Assembly: GCA_900105225.1 (NCBI GenBank)
Contig: LT629764.1
Location: forward strand, 4,918,501 to 4,982,500
Origin: Paenibacillaceae bacterium GAS479
GTDB lineage: Bacteria; Bacillota; Bacilli; Paenibacillales; Paenibacillaceae
Direction of reading: 5' to 3'
Length of the DNA stretch: 64,000 nucleotides
In this document: one piece after another, positions 1-9,502 of the stretch
How positions within the stretch are numbered: position 1 is the stretch's first letter
Layout of the letters: each line of letters starts with the position of its first letter
Program-made: the position numbers and the translations under genes
Notes under the pieces: model-generated
Database searches by the model: none
What the model saw: the letters and a program-made list of their open reading frames with translations, nothing else
What the model was told of the DNA's origin: nothing

Positions 1-1
1 G

Positions 2-2476
2 GTCGCACAGCCAGGCGCGGGCAAAACAACTCGTGTACCGCTTGCGCTGCTCAACAGCAGCTGGTTAAACGGACGAAAGCTGCTCATGCTGGAACCGAGG
101 CGCTTGGCGGCGCGCTCCGCTGCGACTTATATGGCGCGACAGCTTGGAGAAGAGGCGGGCGGAACGGTAGGATTCCGCGTTCGGCTGGAAACGAAAGTTG
201 GTCCTGCAACGCGCATCGAAGTTGTCACGGAAGGCGTTCTGACCCGGCTTCTGCAGGGTGACCCGGCGCTGGAGGCTTATGGAGCGGTTATTTTTGACGA
301 GTTCCATGAGCGTCATCTGCATAGCGATTTGGGACTGGCGCTATGTTTACAGTCGGCTGCATTGCTGCGGGAGGATTTGCGCCTTTTGGTCATGTCGGCA
401 ACTTTGGATGCGGGAAAGGTGTCGGAAGTGCTCGGCGGAGCGCCGATCATCGCCAGTGAGGGCCGACAGTACCCGGTCCAGACGAATTATCGGCCGCGAG
501 CTACTCGTTCGCGTCTGGAAGAGGATGCTGCGGAGGCGGTGTTTGAAGCGCTGCGTGAGCAGGAAGGAGATGTCCTCGTTTTTCTGCCGGGTATGGCCGA
601 TATTCGCCGAACGGAAGGGGAGCTTCGCCGGAGAGGGCTTCCGGCGGATTGCGATTTGCGCCAGCTGCATGGCAGCATGCCGCTTGCAGCGCAAGATGAG
701 GCGGTGGCGGCCTGTCAGCCGGGTCGGCGCAAAATCGTACTGGCGACCAGCATTGCAGAGTCAAGTTTGACGGTTGCAGGTGTGCGCTCCGTTGTTGACG
801 CGGGGCTTATGCGTGTGCCGCGCTTTTCACCACGTACCGGCATGACTCGGCTGGAGACGATGCCGGTATCGCAGGCTTCGGCCGATCAGCGCCGCGGCCG
901 TGCGGGACGCACGTCGCCAGGTACGTGTTGGCGGCTGTGGAGCCAGGAGGCGCACCGGCTGCTGCCGCCATTTGGCACGCCGGAGCTGCTTGAAGCCGAT
1001 CTGGCTCCGCTAGCGCTTGAGCTGGCGGCATGGGGTGCAGCCGGTCCAGAGGAGCTGGACTGGCCCGATGCGCCGCCTGCGGCTGCTTACGAGCAAGCCT
1101 GCGCGTTGTTGCAGCGGCTCGGCGCGCTCTCGCCTGAGCGGCGGATTACGCCGCATGGGCGGAGGATGGCTGCGCTTGGCGGGCATCCCCGCCTGGCGCA
1201 TATGGCGCTGGAGGCGGCCCGCCTCGGCTGGAGCGCGGCCGCCTGTGAGCTCGCCGCGCTGCTCGGCGAGCGGGACCCGCTGCGCGGCGAGCGCAGCGCA
1301 GATTTGCGGCTGCGCCTGGAGGCGCTGCGCGCCGCCGGGCGCGGCGGCGACGCCGCGCTGGCGGCTGCAGCCGCCAGAGCCGCCGCTGAGGCGCGGCAGT
1401 GGCTGCGCGCGCTAGCCGCGCAGCTGGGCGGCGCGCAGCCTGGCGCGCCGGAGCCGAGCGCGGCGGCCGCAGGCGCGCGCGCAGCGGAGCAGCGCGAGCA
1501 GCAGCCCGGCGAACCGCCGGTCGGGCTGCTGCTCGCGCTGGCCTATCCCGACCGAATCGCGCAGCGGCGGCCAGATGGCCGCTACTTGCTCTCGGTCGGG
1601 CGTGGTGCGGCGCTGCCATTCGCGCAGCCGATCTCGACCGCCGACTACCTTGTGGCGGCAGAACTGGATGATTCCGGCACAGAGAGCCGGATCGATCTCG
1701 CAGCGCCTGTGCAGCTAGAGGAGCTTGAGGCTCTGCTGCCGGAGCTTTTTACGACCGAGGCATCGGTCGAATGGGACAGCGAAGCTGGAGCGGTCCGTTG
1801 CCGCAGGCGCGTTCGGCTCGGTGCGTTAATCATCCGCGAAAGCCAGCTGGAAAATCCAGATCCGGCACTCGTTACAGCCGGATTGCTGCAGGGCATTCGC
1901 CGCGAAGGACTGCGCCTGCTGCCTTGGACTCGCCAAACGCGTCAGCTCCAGGCGAGAATGATGCTGATGCATGCCGTACAACCGGACTGGCCCGACGCCT
2001 CGGATGAGGTATTGCTGGCAACGATGGAGTTGTGGCTGGCTCCTTATGCTACAGGTATCCGCAGCGGGTCTGCGCTTCAGAAGCTGGACCTCGCCGCCGT
2101 TCTTGATTCGTTACTTGGTTGGGAGCGTCGTCGTCAGCTTGATGATTATGCTCCTACCCATCTCACCGTACCGAGCGGCTCTAGAATTCCGGTTGATTAC
2201 AGTGATCCAACTGCTCCGTTCCTAGCAGCCCGGCTGCAGGAGCTGTTCGGCATGAAACAGACGCCAAAAGTGGGCAAAGGACGCTTGCCTGTTGTCATGC
2301 ATCTACTGTCACCTGCCCAAAGACCTGTGCAGGTGACGAAGGATTTGGAGAGCTTTTGGAGCACGACCTACTTCGAAGTTCGCAAAGAGCTTAAGGTGCG
2401 TTATCCAAAACATTACTGGCCGGAAGATCCGTTACAGGCGCAAGCAACAAGCCGTGTCAGGCCTCGAGGCACATAA
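2..2476 (+). CDS. hrpB: ATP-dependent helicase HrpB, 5' end cut by window
   Basis: A DEAH-family RNA/DNA helicase missing its first few codons because the window starts inside it. The Walker A motif GAGKT lies in the first ten visible codons. The DEAH-type box is DEFH (FDEFHERH, about residue 100), followed by the SAT-like motif VMSATLD and the motif VI block QRRGRAGR. The C-terminus carries the HrpB-specific end: VTKDLESFW, EVRKELKVRYPKHYWPEDP. The cellular role of HrpB is poorly defined. Residues near 430-500 are an Ala/Gly/Arg-rich low-complexity linker encoded by very GC-rich DNA, longer than I expect for the family. The stop lies 31 bases before the next gene. Confidence 0.93.
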   Translation, partial: VAQPGAGKTTRVPLALLNSSWLNGRKLLMLEPRRLAARSAATYMARQLGEEAGGTVGFRVRLETKVGPATRIEVVTEGVLTRLLQGDPALEAYGAVIFDEFHERHLHSDLGLALCLQSAALLREDLRLLVMSATLDAGKVSEVLGGAPIIASEGRQYPVQTNYRPRATRSRLEEDAAEAVFEALREQEGDVLVFLPGMADIRRTEGELRRRGLPADCDLRQLHGSMPLAAQDEAVAACQPGRRKIVLATSIAESSLTVAGVRSVVDAGLMRVPRFSPRTGMTRLETMPVSQASADQRRGRAGRTSPGTCWRLWSQEAHRLLPPFGTPELLEADLAPLALELAAWGAAGPEELDWPDAPPAAAYEQACALLQRLGALSPERRITPHGRRMAALGGHPRLAHMALEAARLGWSAAACELAALLGERDPLRGERSADLRLRLEALRAAGRGGDAALAAAAARAAAEARQWLRALAAQLGGAQPGAPEPSAAAAGARAAEQREQQPGEPPVGLLLALAYPDRIAQRRPDGRYLLSVGRGAALPFAQPISTADYLVAAELDDSGTESRIDLAAPVQLEELEALLPELFTTEASVEWDSEAGAVRCRRRVRLGALIIRESQLENPDPALVTAGLLQGIRREGLRLLPWTRQTRQLQARMMLMHAVQPDWPDASDEVLLATMELWLAPYATGIRSGSALQKLDLAAVLDSLLGWERRRQLDDYAPTHLTVPSGSRIPVDYSDPTAPFLAARLQELFGMKQTPKVGKGRLPVVMHLLSPAQRPVQVTKDLESFWSTTYFEVRKELKVRYPKHYWPEDPLQAQATSRVRPRGT

Positions 2477-2507
2477 CATTTGAGTTGGGATGAGAGGAGG
2501 AGGAAAC

Positions 2508-2789
2508 ATGAGCTCAATCGTGTGGCTTCTGCTTGGATATTTGTTCGTGATGAGTGTATTTGCATTTATTTTGTTTGGTAGTGACAAGGCTGCCGCGCGG
2601 AGCGGGCGAAGACGGATTCCGGAACGGACGTTATTTACTGTCAGTCTGCTGGGCGGAGGTGTCGGTGCTTGGGCGGGGATGTTGGCGTGGCGCCATAAGA
2701 CCCGTCATGCTTCCTTCCGGATCGGCCTTCCACTGTTGACAGTGTTGAATCTAGTGGTTATTGGCGCGATTTCCTATTATATTGGGTGA
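2508..2789 (+). CDS. DUF1294 small membrane protein
   Basis: A protein of 93 residues with two hydrophobic segments (residues 3-22 and about 70-91) and a central block that fits DUF1294: FGSDKAAARSGRRRIPE then GGGVGAWAGM and RHKTRH. The function of the family is unknown. I start it at ATG 2508 because GAGGAGGAGG lies 5-8 bases upstream; an ATG at 2490 falls before that site. It follows hrpB by 31 bases and may be cotranscribed. A terminator follows at 2840. Confidence 0.85.
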   Translation: MSSIVWLLLGYLFVMSVFAFILFGSDKAAARSGRRRIPERTLFTVSLLGGGVGAWAGMLAWRHKTRHASFRIGLPLLTVLNLVVIGAISYYIG

Positions 2790-2839
2790 ACGATTATATA
2801 TCGTGTTTTAGGCGTCCGTATGGATTCTGTTAAAATGTC

Positions 2840-2885
2840 AAAGTGTCCCATTCAGCTGAGGCTGTACGGGGCACTTTTTTATTTT
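2840..2885 (+). terminator. Rho-independent terminator
   Basis: AAAGTGTCCC (2840-2849) pairs with GGGGCACTTT (2868-2877) and is followed by a T run. It ends the hrpB-DUF1294 unit. Confidence 0.8.
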
Positions 2886-2936
2886 CGTTCTACAAAGAAA
2901 AGCAGCAGCACATATCTTAGCTTTAGGCTGCAGGCA

Positions 2937-3717
2937 GCGAAGCAAGTAACAATTGTTACTTGAACCCATCGCTGCAGGCTCCACGGAGCGAAGCAAGTAA
3001 CAAATGTTACTTGAACCCATCGCCGCAGGCTCCGCGGAGCGAAGCAAGTAACAAATGTTACTTGAACCCATCGCCGCAGGCTCCGCGGATCGAAGCAAGT
3101 AACAATTGTTACTTGAACTCATCGCCGCAGGCTCCGCGGAGCGAAGCAAGTAACAAATGTTACTTGAACCCATCGCCGCAGGCTCCGCGACCGCGAAGCA
3201 AGTAGCAATTGCTACTTGAACCCATCGCCGCAGGCTCCGCGGAGCGAAGCAAGTAACAATTGTTACTTGAACCCATCGCCGCAGGCTCCGCGGAGCGAAG
3301 CAAGTAACAATTGTTACTTGAACTCATCGCCGCAGGCTCCACGGAGCGAAGCAAGTAACAAATGTTACTTGAACTCATCGCCGCAGGCTCCGCGCAGCGA
3401 AGCAAGTAACAATTGCTACTTGAACCCATCGCTGCAGGCTCCGCGGAGCGAAGCAAGTAACAAATGTTACTTGAACCCATCGCCGCAGGCTCCGCGGAGC
3501 GAAGCAAGTAACAATTGTTACTTGAACTCATCGCCGCAGGCTCCGCGGAACGAAGCAAGTAACAATTGCTACTTGAACCCATCGCTGCAGGCTCCACGGA
3601 GCGAAGCAAGTAACAATTGATACTTGAAATCATCGCCGCAGGCTCCGCGGAGCGAAGCAAGTAACAATTGCTACTTGAACTCATCGCTGCAGGCTCCGCG
3701 ACCGCGAAGCAAGCCAT
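2937..3717. repeat. Palindromic tandem array A (15 units, 51 bp)
   Basis: Fifteen copies of a 51-bp unit. Each holds a 20-nt palindrome of the form CAAGTAACAATTGTTACTTG, starting at 2943, 2994, 3045, 3096, 3147, 3199, 3250, 3301, 3352, 3403, 3454, 3505, 3556, 3607 and 3658. Spacing is exactly 51 except one 52 step (3147 to 3199). The centre varies (CAATTG, CAAATG, CAATTGC). The linker carries a second short dyad, GCTCCGCGGAGC. Because 51 is 17 codons, both strands stay open for long stretches, but the 52-bp step breaks the frame and no ribosome site precedes them, so I do not treat them as genes. The array fills nearly all of 2890-3720 between a terminator and the helD promoter. Confidence 0.95.
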
Positions 3718-3797
3718 CCCCGCCTGTCCATGGGGCGGGGCTTAGGACTTGTGCGAGGCACAGTAACCTTCGCCCAGCACCACTACTCAACAATCCA

Positions 3798-3827
3798 TTG
3801 CTTATCGCGAAATGGTTGTGGTATAGT
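3798..3827 (+). promoter_or_regulatory. SigA-type promoter of helD
   Basis: TTGCTT (3798-3803), an 18-base spacer, then TATAGT (3822-3827), 43 bases before the helD start. Confidence 0.55.
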
Positions 3828-3870
3828 TTTCTTTCTCTTTTCTAATGGAACCCTTAGGAGGTAACTGACA

Positions 3871-5949
3871 ATGAATGCTCAAAGTGCCTATCAAGCGGAA
3901 GAAGCGCGGCTCGAGGATGTTGTGAAAGACATTAGGACTCAACTCGGCAGCATCGGCCCCCGCTATACCGGTGATGACTTCACGGAGCAGATGCTCGATC
4001 TGCAACAAGAAGAGCGCCGCCAGCGGCTTGAACTTGCGCGCAAAGAAGCTTATTTTGGACGAATTGACTTTCAAGAGGAAGGCAAATCAGAGCCCAAGCC
4101 GCTCTACATCGGCAAAGCCGGCGTAGCCCGGTCCGCTTCCAACGATCTGTTAGTCATCGACTGGAGAGCGCCGGTCTCCAGCTTGTTCTACTCTTTTAGC
4201 GGTGGGGAAGCACCGGTCAGCTATGAGTCGCCGGACGGCGAAATCGGCGGAAAAGTGCATCTGAAACGCAACCTGATGGTGCGCAAACAAGAGCTGCTTC
4301 GCTTGGTCGACAGCTTTGTGAGCGGGCAGGAAGAGGACGCTGTCACGGATGATTTCCTCCTGTTCCGCCTCGGTGAAAGCAAAGACAATAAGCTTCGCGA
4401 CATCGTTTCAACGATTCAGCAGGAGCAGGATAAAATTATCCGTGCCGATAAAAATCTGGCCCTGTTTATTCAAGGGGTAGCCGGTTCGGGGAAAACGACG
4501 GTAGCACTGCATCGTCTCGCTTTCCTGCTCTACCAATACGCGGGACGAATTCGCTCCGAGCGAATGATTATTTTCGCACCTAACCGGATGTTTCTCGATT
4601 ATATTAGCGGTGTATTGCCGGAGCTTGGCGTTGGCGACATCGTACAGACGACGTTTGCCGACTGGGCGCTGGAATTGCTGCAAAATGAAATCACATTGCG
4701 CCCGCCTGCGGACACGCTGGAATATTGGTTCGAGCAGCCGCATGGCATCGACGAATATAGGAATGCATCCGGTCGCCTGAAGGGCAGCGCTGATTTTAAG
4801 GAAGCATTGGAGCTCAAGCTGAGCGAGCTTGAAACATCGCTGTTGCCGACGGAGCCATTTGAGCCTCTGCCGGGCTGGCGGCTGTCGCCTGAGCGGATGA
4901 AGGAATGGCATGAGACGGATTATGGTGAAGAATCGATCATGCGCCGGCGCGAGCGGATGGTTAGTCGGATTAAGCGCTGGTTGGAGTCCGAGCTGAAGGC
5001 GAGAAACGTCACGGACAAAAAAATCCGCGCAAAAGCGGTCGCCAAGCTAAACTCTTTCACAAAGCGGATTCATTCATACACGGCTCCTGAGCTGTACCGC
5101 AAGCTGCTCGAGGGTAAACAAGGGGCGTCGCTTTTGCCGCCATCGCTTGCCAAATCGACAGCAACGCGCCTTAAGCAAGGCGAGGCGGAGGTCGAGGATC
5201 TGGCGCCGCTTGTATACCTGCATATTAAGCTGCATGGACTTGGCCGGCCTTATTTTGACCATATCGTCATTGATGAAGCGCAAGACTATTCGCCGTTCCA
5301 GCTAGAAGCGCTGCGCCTCTGCCAACAGCAGCCGTCGATGACGGTGCTTGGCGACTTGCAGCAAGGCATTCACTCCTATGCCGGTATTAGCGATTGGAAC
5401 GAGTTGAGCGGACGACTTCCTGAAGGAAGCACAGGTTACTTCGAGCTGGATCGCAGCTATCGCTCCACGACGGAAATCATCGATTTCGCTAACCGAGTGC
5501 TGTCCGGTATGTCTGGTACGGTCAAGCCAGCTGTCCCTGTATTCCGTAGCGGCGATACCGTAGTTATGGAGCAATGCACGGATAGCAGCTGGGGCGGGCG
5601 TCTCGCGGAAGTTGTGCGCAGCTGGCAGGAAGAAGAGGTTTTCCAGACCATTGCTGTCATCGGACGCACCGAGCGGGAATGCGAGGAAATCCACCAAGCG
5701 CTTACCCACGCTGGGCTGCAAGCTGCGCTCGTGAACGTTCGTCAACCGGCGTATGGCGGAGGTTTAACCGTTGTGCCAGTGTATTTGTCAAAAGGTCTGG
5801 AGTTCGATGCCGTGTTAATCGCCGACGCCGGACAGTCGGCTTATGGACCAATGGACGCCAAGCTGCTTTATGTTGGCTGCACAAGGGCGCTGCATCGGTT
5901 ACGGCTGCTGCATCGAGGCGAGCCCACTTCGCTTGTAGGCGAGGCTTAA
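3871..5949 (+). CDS. helD: HelD-type RNA polymerase recycling ATPase (copy 1)
   Basis: A protein of 692 residues in the UvrD/Rep-like superfamily 1, with the N-terminal coiled coil and FGRIDF/YIGKAGV blocks typical of HelD. Walker A (GVAGSGKTT) is at about 202-210 and Walker B (VIDEAQDYSPFQ) at about 466. The terminal motifs include YLSKGLEFDAV and YVGCTRAL. HelD proteins pull stalled RNA polymerase off DNA using ATP. The length fits class I enzymes of Firmicutes. The start ATG follows TAGGAGGTAAC. A second, longer paralogue lies at 42570-44933. It is transcribed alone, between repeat array A and a terminator at 5975. Confidence 0.9.
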   Translation: MNAQSAYQAEEARLEDVVKDIRTQLGSIGPRYTGDDFTEQMLDLQQEERRQRLELARKEAYFGRIDFQEEGKSEPKPLYIGKAGVARSASNDLLVIDWRAPVSSLFYSFSGGEAPVSYESPDGEIGGKVHLKRNLMVRKQELLRLVDSFVSGQEEDAVTDDFLLFRLGESKDNKLRDIVSTIQQEQDKIIRADKNLALFIQGVAGSGKTTVALHRLAFLLYQYAGRIRSERMIIFAPNRMFLDYISGVLPELGVGDIVQTTFADWALELLQNEITLRPPADTLEYWFEQPHGIDEYRNASGRLKGSADFKEALELKLSELETSLLPTEPFEPLPGWRLSPERMKEWHETDYGEESIMRRRERMVSRIKRWLESELKARNVTDKKIRAKAVAKLNSFTKRIHSYTAPELYRKLLEGKQGASLLPPSLAKSTATRLKQGEAEVEDLAPLVYLHIKLHGLGRPYFDHIVIDEAQDYSPFQLEALRLCQQQPSMTVLGDLQQGIHSYAGISDWNELSGRLPEGSTGYFELDRSYRSTTEIIDFANRVLSGMSGTVKPAVPVFRSGDTVVMEQCTDSSWGGRLAEVVRSWQEEEVFQTIAVIGRTERECEEIHQALTHAGLQAALVNVRQPAYGGGLTVVPVYLSKGLEFDAVLIADAGQSAYGPMDAKLLYVGCTRALHRLRLLHRGEPTSLVGEA

Positions 5950-5974
5950 AGCAGCTAAACTCAGGACAGAAAAT

Positions 5975-6016
5975 GACCTCCTCCCAGGCTTCATGATGGG
6001 AGTTGAGGTCTTTTCA
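5975..6016 (+). terminator. Rho-independent terminator of helD
   Basis: GACCTCCTCCCA pairs with TGGGAGTTGAGGTC with one bulge, followed by TTTTC. The rest of the 5950-6184 gap holds no other feature I recognise. Confidence 0.75.
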
Positions 6017-6184
6017 CTTTTCCCATCGGATGTGAATCGTTTACTATTCTCTCTGAATGTGGGCATGAATAATGGGAATACGGGGTAATTAACCCTATGC
6101 TCGCAACCGCAGCCCTTGCTGCGGCGTATAGAGCACCATTCATCCATATCGGGATGCGGTGCGTTTTACTTGAGGAGGAGAAAG

Positions 6185-7027
6185 ATGGACGGGATCACGA
6201 AACAGATGGGGACCGGAACTCGCCTGGAGTCGCAAGAGCAGCTGCGGCTGGCGCTGGCAGAAGTGGCAAAGTGGGAAAAAGAACAGAAAAACCTGATGAT
6301 ATGGGATCGGCTGTCACGGCTGCCCTTTAAAATGCTGGATAAGATTACTCCGAAAATCATCCATGAAAAGCTTGGTTTGGCGCTGGACGAGCTCGGCGGT
6401 TATATCCAAAATGGCGGTAAATATCTCGTTGCTGGCCGTAAGGTAGGCTCGATGCTCAAAGAAGCGGATGAAGCGAGCGGTGGAGACGGCAGTGGTCCAT
6501 ATCCGCTTGCTGTCATGAATGCGGCGTCGGCGCAATTAGCAAGCGAGCGGACTTTGTTCGCGACAGCTCAAGGAGCGACAACGGGTTTTGGAGGTGTATT
6601 TACGCTGGCGATCGATGTTCCGGCGGTGCTCGGTCTTTCGCTCAAGTCGATCCAGGAGATCGGGCTCTGCTACGGCTATGATCCGACGTTGAAGGAGGAG
6701 CGGATTTTTACAGTGAAGGTAATGCAGTTCGCGTCCTCGGATATTGTCGGAAAACGTGCTATTCTAGAGGAAATGACCCGTGCAGCGGATGCATCGGGCG
6801 ATGATGCGGCAAATGCCGCCGTTTCGCGCATCCAAGGCTGGCGGGAGGTCGTCACCGTTTATCGGGACAACTGGGGCTGGAAGAAGTTACTTCAGTCCGT
6901 GCCGATAGCAGGACTTTTTTTCGGAGCTTATTTGAATCGGGGCATGTTGAAAAATGTGACAGAGGCTTCCATCATGCTTTATCGCAAAAGAAGAATTATG
7001 GAGAGGTTAGCAGAAAGCGGGGAGTAG
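6185..7027 (+). CDS. EcsC family protein
   Basis: A protein of 280 residues resembling the EcsC family (named after the Bacillus ecs operon; biochemical role unknown). The diagnostic region is GATTGFGGVFTLAIDVPAV followed by LSLKSIQEIGLCYGYDP and, near the C-terminus, a hydrophobic stretch PIAGLFFGAYLNRGM. The ATG at 6185 is preceded by GAGGAGGAGAAAG. Only four bases separate its stop from the NO synthase start, so the two are almost certainly cotranscribed. Confidence 0.82.
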   Translation: MDGITKQMGTGTRLESQEQLRLALAEVAKWEKEQKNLMIWDRLSRLPFKMLDKITPKIIHEKLGLALDELGGYIQNGGKYLVAGRKVGSMLKEADEASGGDGSGPYPLAVMNAASAQLASERTLFATAQGATTGFGGVFTLAIDVPAVLGLSLKSIQEIGLCYGYDPTLKEERIFTVKVMQFASSDIVGKRAILEEMTRAADASGDDAANAAVSRIQGWREVVTVYRDNWGWKKLLQSVPIAGLFFGAYLNRGMLKNVTEASIMLYRKRRIMERLAESGE

Positions 7028-7031
7028 CAGC

Positions 7032-8300
7032 ATGGATAGCAGCAGCGGCCGGAACTTGGCGGCAGAGGCAGAGGCATTCCTGCGCCAATTTGGCGCGGAA
7101 TGCGGCAAAACAGTAGAATGGACGGATCGGCGCATCGCCGCCGTGACTGAGCAGATCGAGACGGACGGAATTTATTCCCATTCGGCGGAGGAGCTGGCCT
7201 GGGGTGCGCGTGCTGCATGGCGCAACAACAGCCGCTGCATCGGCAGGCTTTTCTGGCATACGCTCGATGTAGTTGACGCGCGAGGTGCGCAGACCGAAGC
7301 CGATGCCGCGGAAGCGCTGTTTCGTCATCTGGATATGGCTTGGAACGGCGGGCGTATCCGCTCCATTATGACTGTATTTGCTAGTTCGTCTGCCGACAAG
7401 CCGGTTCACATCTGGAACCATCAGCTGCTGCGTTATGCTGGCTATCCATCCTTAGACGGGACAACGCCGCGCCGCGGCGACCCCGCTTCGGACGCTTTTA
7501 CCGCGCTTTGCTTGCAGCTCGGCTGGAAGGGCCAAGGCGGAGACTTTGATCTGCTGCCTCTCGTCATTAGCATAGGGGACGGAGAGCCGTTATGGTTCTC
7601 GATTCCGGAACGGCTGGCTCCCGAGGTGAAGATCGAGCATCCCGTTTATCCTTCGATTGGTGAGCTCGGCCTGCGCTGGTATGCGGTTCCGGTCATCTCA
7701 GATATGGCACTGGAAATCGGCGGCATCGTTTATGCTGCGCCGTTCAACGGCTGGTATATGGAGACAGAGATTGGAACCCGCAACTTCGGGGACGCGGCGC
7801 GCTACAATAGGATTGGACCTGTGGCGGATGCGCTTGGCCTCGACCGCAGCAGCAACACGACGCTGTGGAAGGACCGGGCGCTGCTGGAGCTGAATCAGGC
7901 GGTGCTCCATTCGTTCCGCCAGGCAGGAGTCAGCATCGTTGATCATCATACTGCGGCGGATCAGTTTACCCGCTTCCAGCGTCAGGAGGCAGATCAGGGG
8001 CGAGAGGTCAGTGCCCGCTGGTCCTGGATCATCCCGCCGATTTCGCCGTCGTTGACGCCGGTCTGGCATGACAGCGGAATGCGTGAGCTGGATCTGCGCC
8101 CGCGGCTGCTTCAGCTGGACAAGCCGGAGCGGCTACGGGCGCTGGAGCCTGTGATGGACACGGAGTCGGAGCGGTTGCGCAGGCTGGAGCCTGGATCTGA
8201 TGCGGAGCCGGATTCAATCAAGGGTAAGAATTCCGCAGGCGGCTGTCCTGTGCAGGGAGCGGCTGGAGCTACGCGGCCGACTTGTCCGTTTCATTCATGA
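7032..8300 (+). CDS. nos: Bacterial nitric oxide synthase oxygenase with C-terminal extension
   Basis: Makes NO from L-arginine using heme and a pterin, relying on unlinked reductases. The proximal heme Cys is C69 in WRNNSRCIGR; the substrate-site block PFNGWYMETEIG includes the arginine-binding Glu; and the C-terminal WSWIIPPISPSLTPVWH matches the family. Bacterial enzymes are usually about 360 residues, while this one has 422. The extra tail has a duplicated RLRALEP/RLRRLEP segment and ends in two Cys-Pro motifs, GGCPV and TCPFHS, which resemble heme regulatory motifs. It sits four bases after the EcsC gene and before a strong terminator. Confidence 0.95.
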   Translation: MDSSSGRNLAAEAEAFLRQFGAECGKTVEWTDRRIAAVTEQIETDGIYSHSAEELAWGARAAWRNNSRCIGRLFWHTLDVVDARGAQTEADAAEALFRHLDMAWNGGRIRSIMTVFASSSADKPVHIWNHQLLRYAGYPSLDGTTPRRGDPASDAFTALCLQLGWKGQGGDFDLLPLVISIGDGEPLWFSIPERLAPEVKIEHPVYPSIGELGLRWYAVPVISDMALEIGGIVYAAPFNGWYMETEIGTRNFGDAARYNRIGPVADALGLDRSSNTTLWKDRALLELNQAVLHSFRQAGVSIVDHHTAADQFTRFQRQEADQGREVSARWSWIIPPISPSLTPVWHDSGMRELDLRPRLLQLDKPERLRALEPVMDTESERLRRLEPGSDAEPDSIKGKNSAGGCPVQGAAGATRPTCPFHS

Positions 8301-8317
8301 TAGTCGTTTTTAACATC

Positions 8318-8365
8318 ATCCCCTTCCGGGGCACGCCTGATGGCGCCCAGGAAGGGGATTTTCTT
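8318..8365 (+). terminator. Rho-independent terminator of nos
   Basis: ATCCCCTTCC (8318-8327) pairs perfectly with GGAAGGGGAT (8350-8359), followed by TTTTCTT. Confidence 0.85.
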
Positions 8366-8464
8366 ACGGAGTCTAAATGCCACATAAGGATGCACTCGCT
8401 GCAACCACATTCTGATATCTGCTAAAATAGAAAGATTCGCTATTAAAGCAAGGGGGGATCAACC

Positions 8465-9502
8465 ATGAATTCACGGGGATGGCTATGGGCAATCGCCGCT
8501 TTGCTCCTGCTTTTCGCCGGATTAATGGGAGCATTCCTGAAAACGGGCCGCAACATCGGGGCGCTGCTTACTGCTGAGGAGTCGGCGGTGCAGGCCAAGA
8601 AGCGCATTGTGCTGATCGGCCAGGAACAGGGCAATCCTTACTGGGAAAGCATTCTTCAAGGCGCCGAGAAAGAGGCCGTTTCGCGAGGAATCCAACTCCG
8701 CTATATGGCTCCCGCGCGGATTAATCCCGAGGAGCAAATTAGGCTGCTCGATTATGCGATCAGCACCGCGCCGCATGCCATACTGGTGCAAGGATTTAAT
8801 CGTCCTAAGCAAGCTCGATTAATTGAAAAAGCCGCAGAGCAAGGCATTGCTGTGCTCGCTGTTGATGCAGACGAGCCCGGCAGCCGCAGACTTGCCTACG
8901 TTGGAACGGATAATCTCGCCGCAGGCCGAGCCCTCGGTGAACAGATCGCCAAGGCAATTGGCGCAACAAGCGGCGAATCAGCTGGGCCAGCAGGGCAAGC
9001 CGGATCAGCCGAACCTGACGCCACCGCCGAGGTTGGCGTGCTGGTCGCCAACGCCTTTTCCTACAGCCAGCAGCTGCGCCTGGAAGGACTTAAGCAGTCG
9101 CTTGCCCGGTACCCGGGGCTGCGGATCACGGAAGTTCGTGAATCGGGCAACTCGGTTCTGAAAGCAGCGCAGCAAGGAAGAGAGCTGCTCCGCTCCGGCG
9201 GAAACGTTCGTGTGCTCGCCGGACTTAGCGCGCTGGACGGCCCAGGTTTGGCTATTGCTGCCGAGGAAGAGACAGGGAAGCAGGTCCAGGTTTATGCTTT
9301 TGATTTACTGAAAGAAACGGAACTGGCTCTGGAGCAATGCCGCATAACAGCGACGATGGTGCAGGAGCCGGAGATGATGGGGCGCGAAGCGGTGCGGCTT
9401 GCTGCACAGTACGGACAAGCCAAAGTTCCACGCCAGCTCGCCTTCACGCCGATCCGTGTACGGACTTCTGCCGAGGCCCGCGGGAGGAGGAGCTGTCCGT
9501 GA
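8465..9502 (+). CDS. Membrane-anchored sugar-binding sensor protein (XylFII-like)
   Basis: A protein of 345 residues: an N-terminal transmembrane anchor (residues about 6-27) followed by a periplasmic-binding-protein type I fold of the ribose/xylose class (IVLIGQEQGNPYWESILQGA, then VLAVDADEP, YVGTDNLAAGRALG). No lipobox is present, so it should stay tethered by the helix. A 4-base GTGA overlap joins it to a LytS-type kinase, then a YesN-type regulator. This order matches the XylFII-LytS-YesN three-component systems of Firmicutes, in which the binding protein senses sugar and signals through the kinase. The ligand here is not established. An Ala/Gly/Glu-rich insertion lies near residues 172-190. 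Confidence 0.85.
   Translation: MNSRGWLWAIAALLLLFAGLMGAFLKTGRNIGALLTAEESAVQAKKRIVLIGQEQGNPYWESILQGAEKEAVSRGIQLRYMAPARINPEEQIRLLDYAISTAPHAILVQGFNRPKQARLIEKAAEQGIAVLAVDADEPGSRRLAYVGTDNLAAGRALGEQIAKAIGATSGESAGPAGQAGSAEPDATAEVGVLVANAFSYSQQLRLEGLKQSLARYPGLRITEVRESGNSVLKAAQQGRELLRSGGNVRVLAGLSALDGPGLAIAAEEETGKQVQVYAFDLLKETELALEQCRITATMVQEPEMMGREAVRLAAQYGQAKVPRQLAFTPIRVRTSAEARGRRSCP

Noticed and set aside
1146-1619. Arg/Ala-rich frame opposite hrpB
   Set aside because: A shadow of the GC-rich low-complexity part of hrpB; no independent signals.
2937-3717. CRISPR array
   Set aside because: The units are repeats throughout; there are no unique spacers of uniform length, and no cas genes are present.
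2838-3845. Long open frames on both strands of array A encoding 17-residue repeats (SNNCYLNPSPQAPRSEA and CYLLRSAEPAAMGSS types)
   Set aside because: They arise because 51 bp equals 17 codons. The 52-bp step shifts the frame, both strands are equally open, and no ribosome site precedes them.
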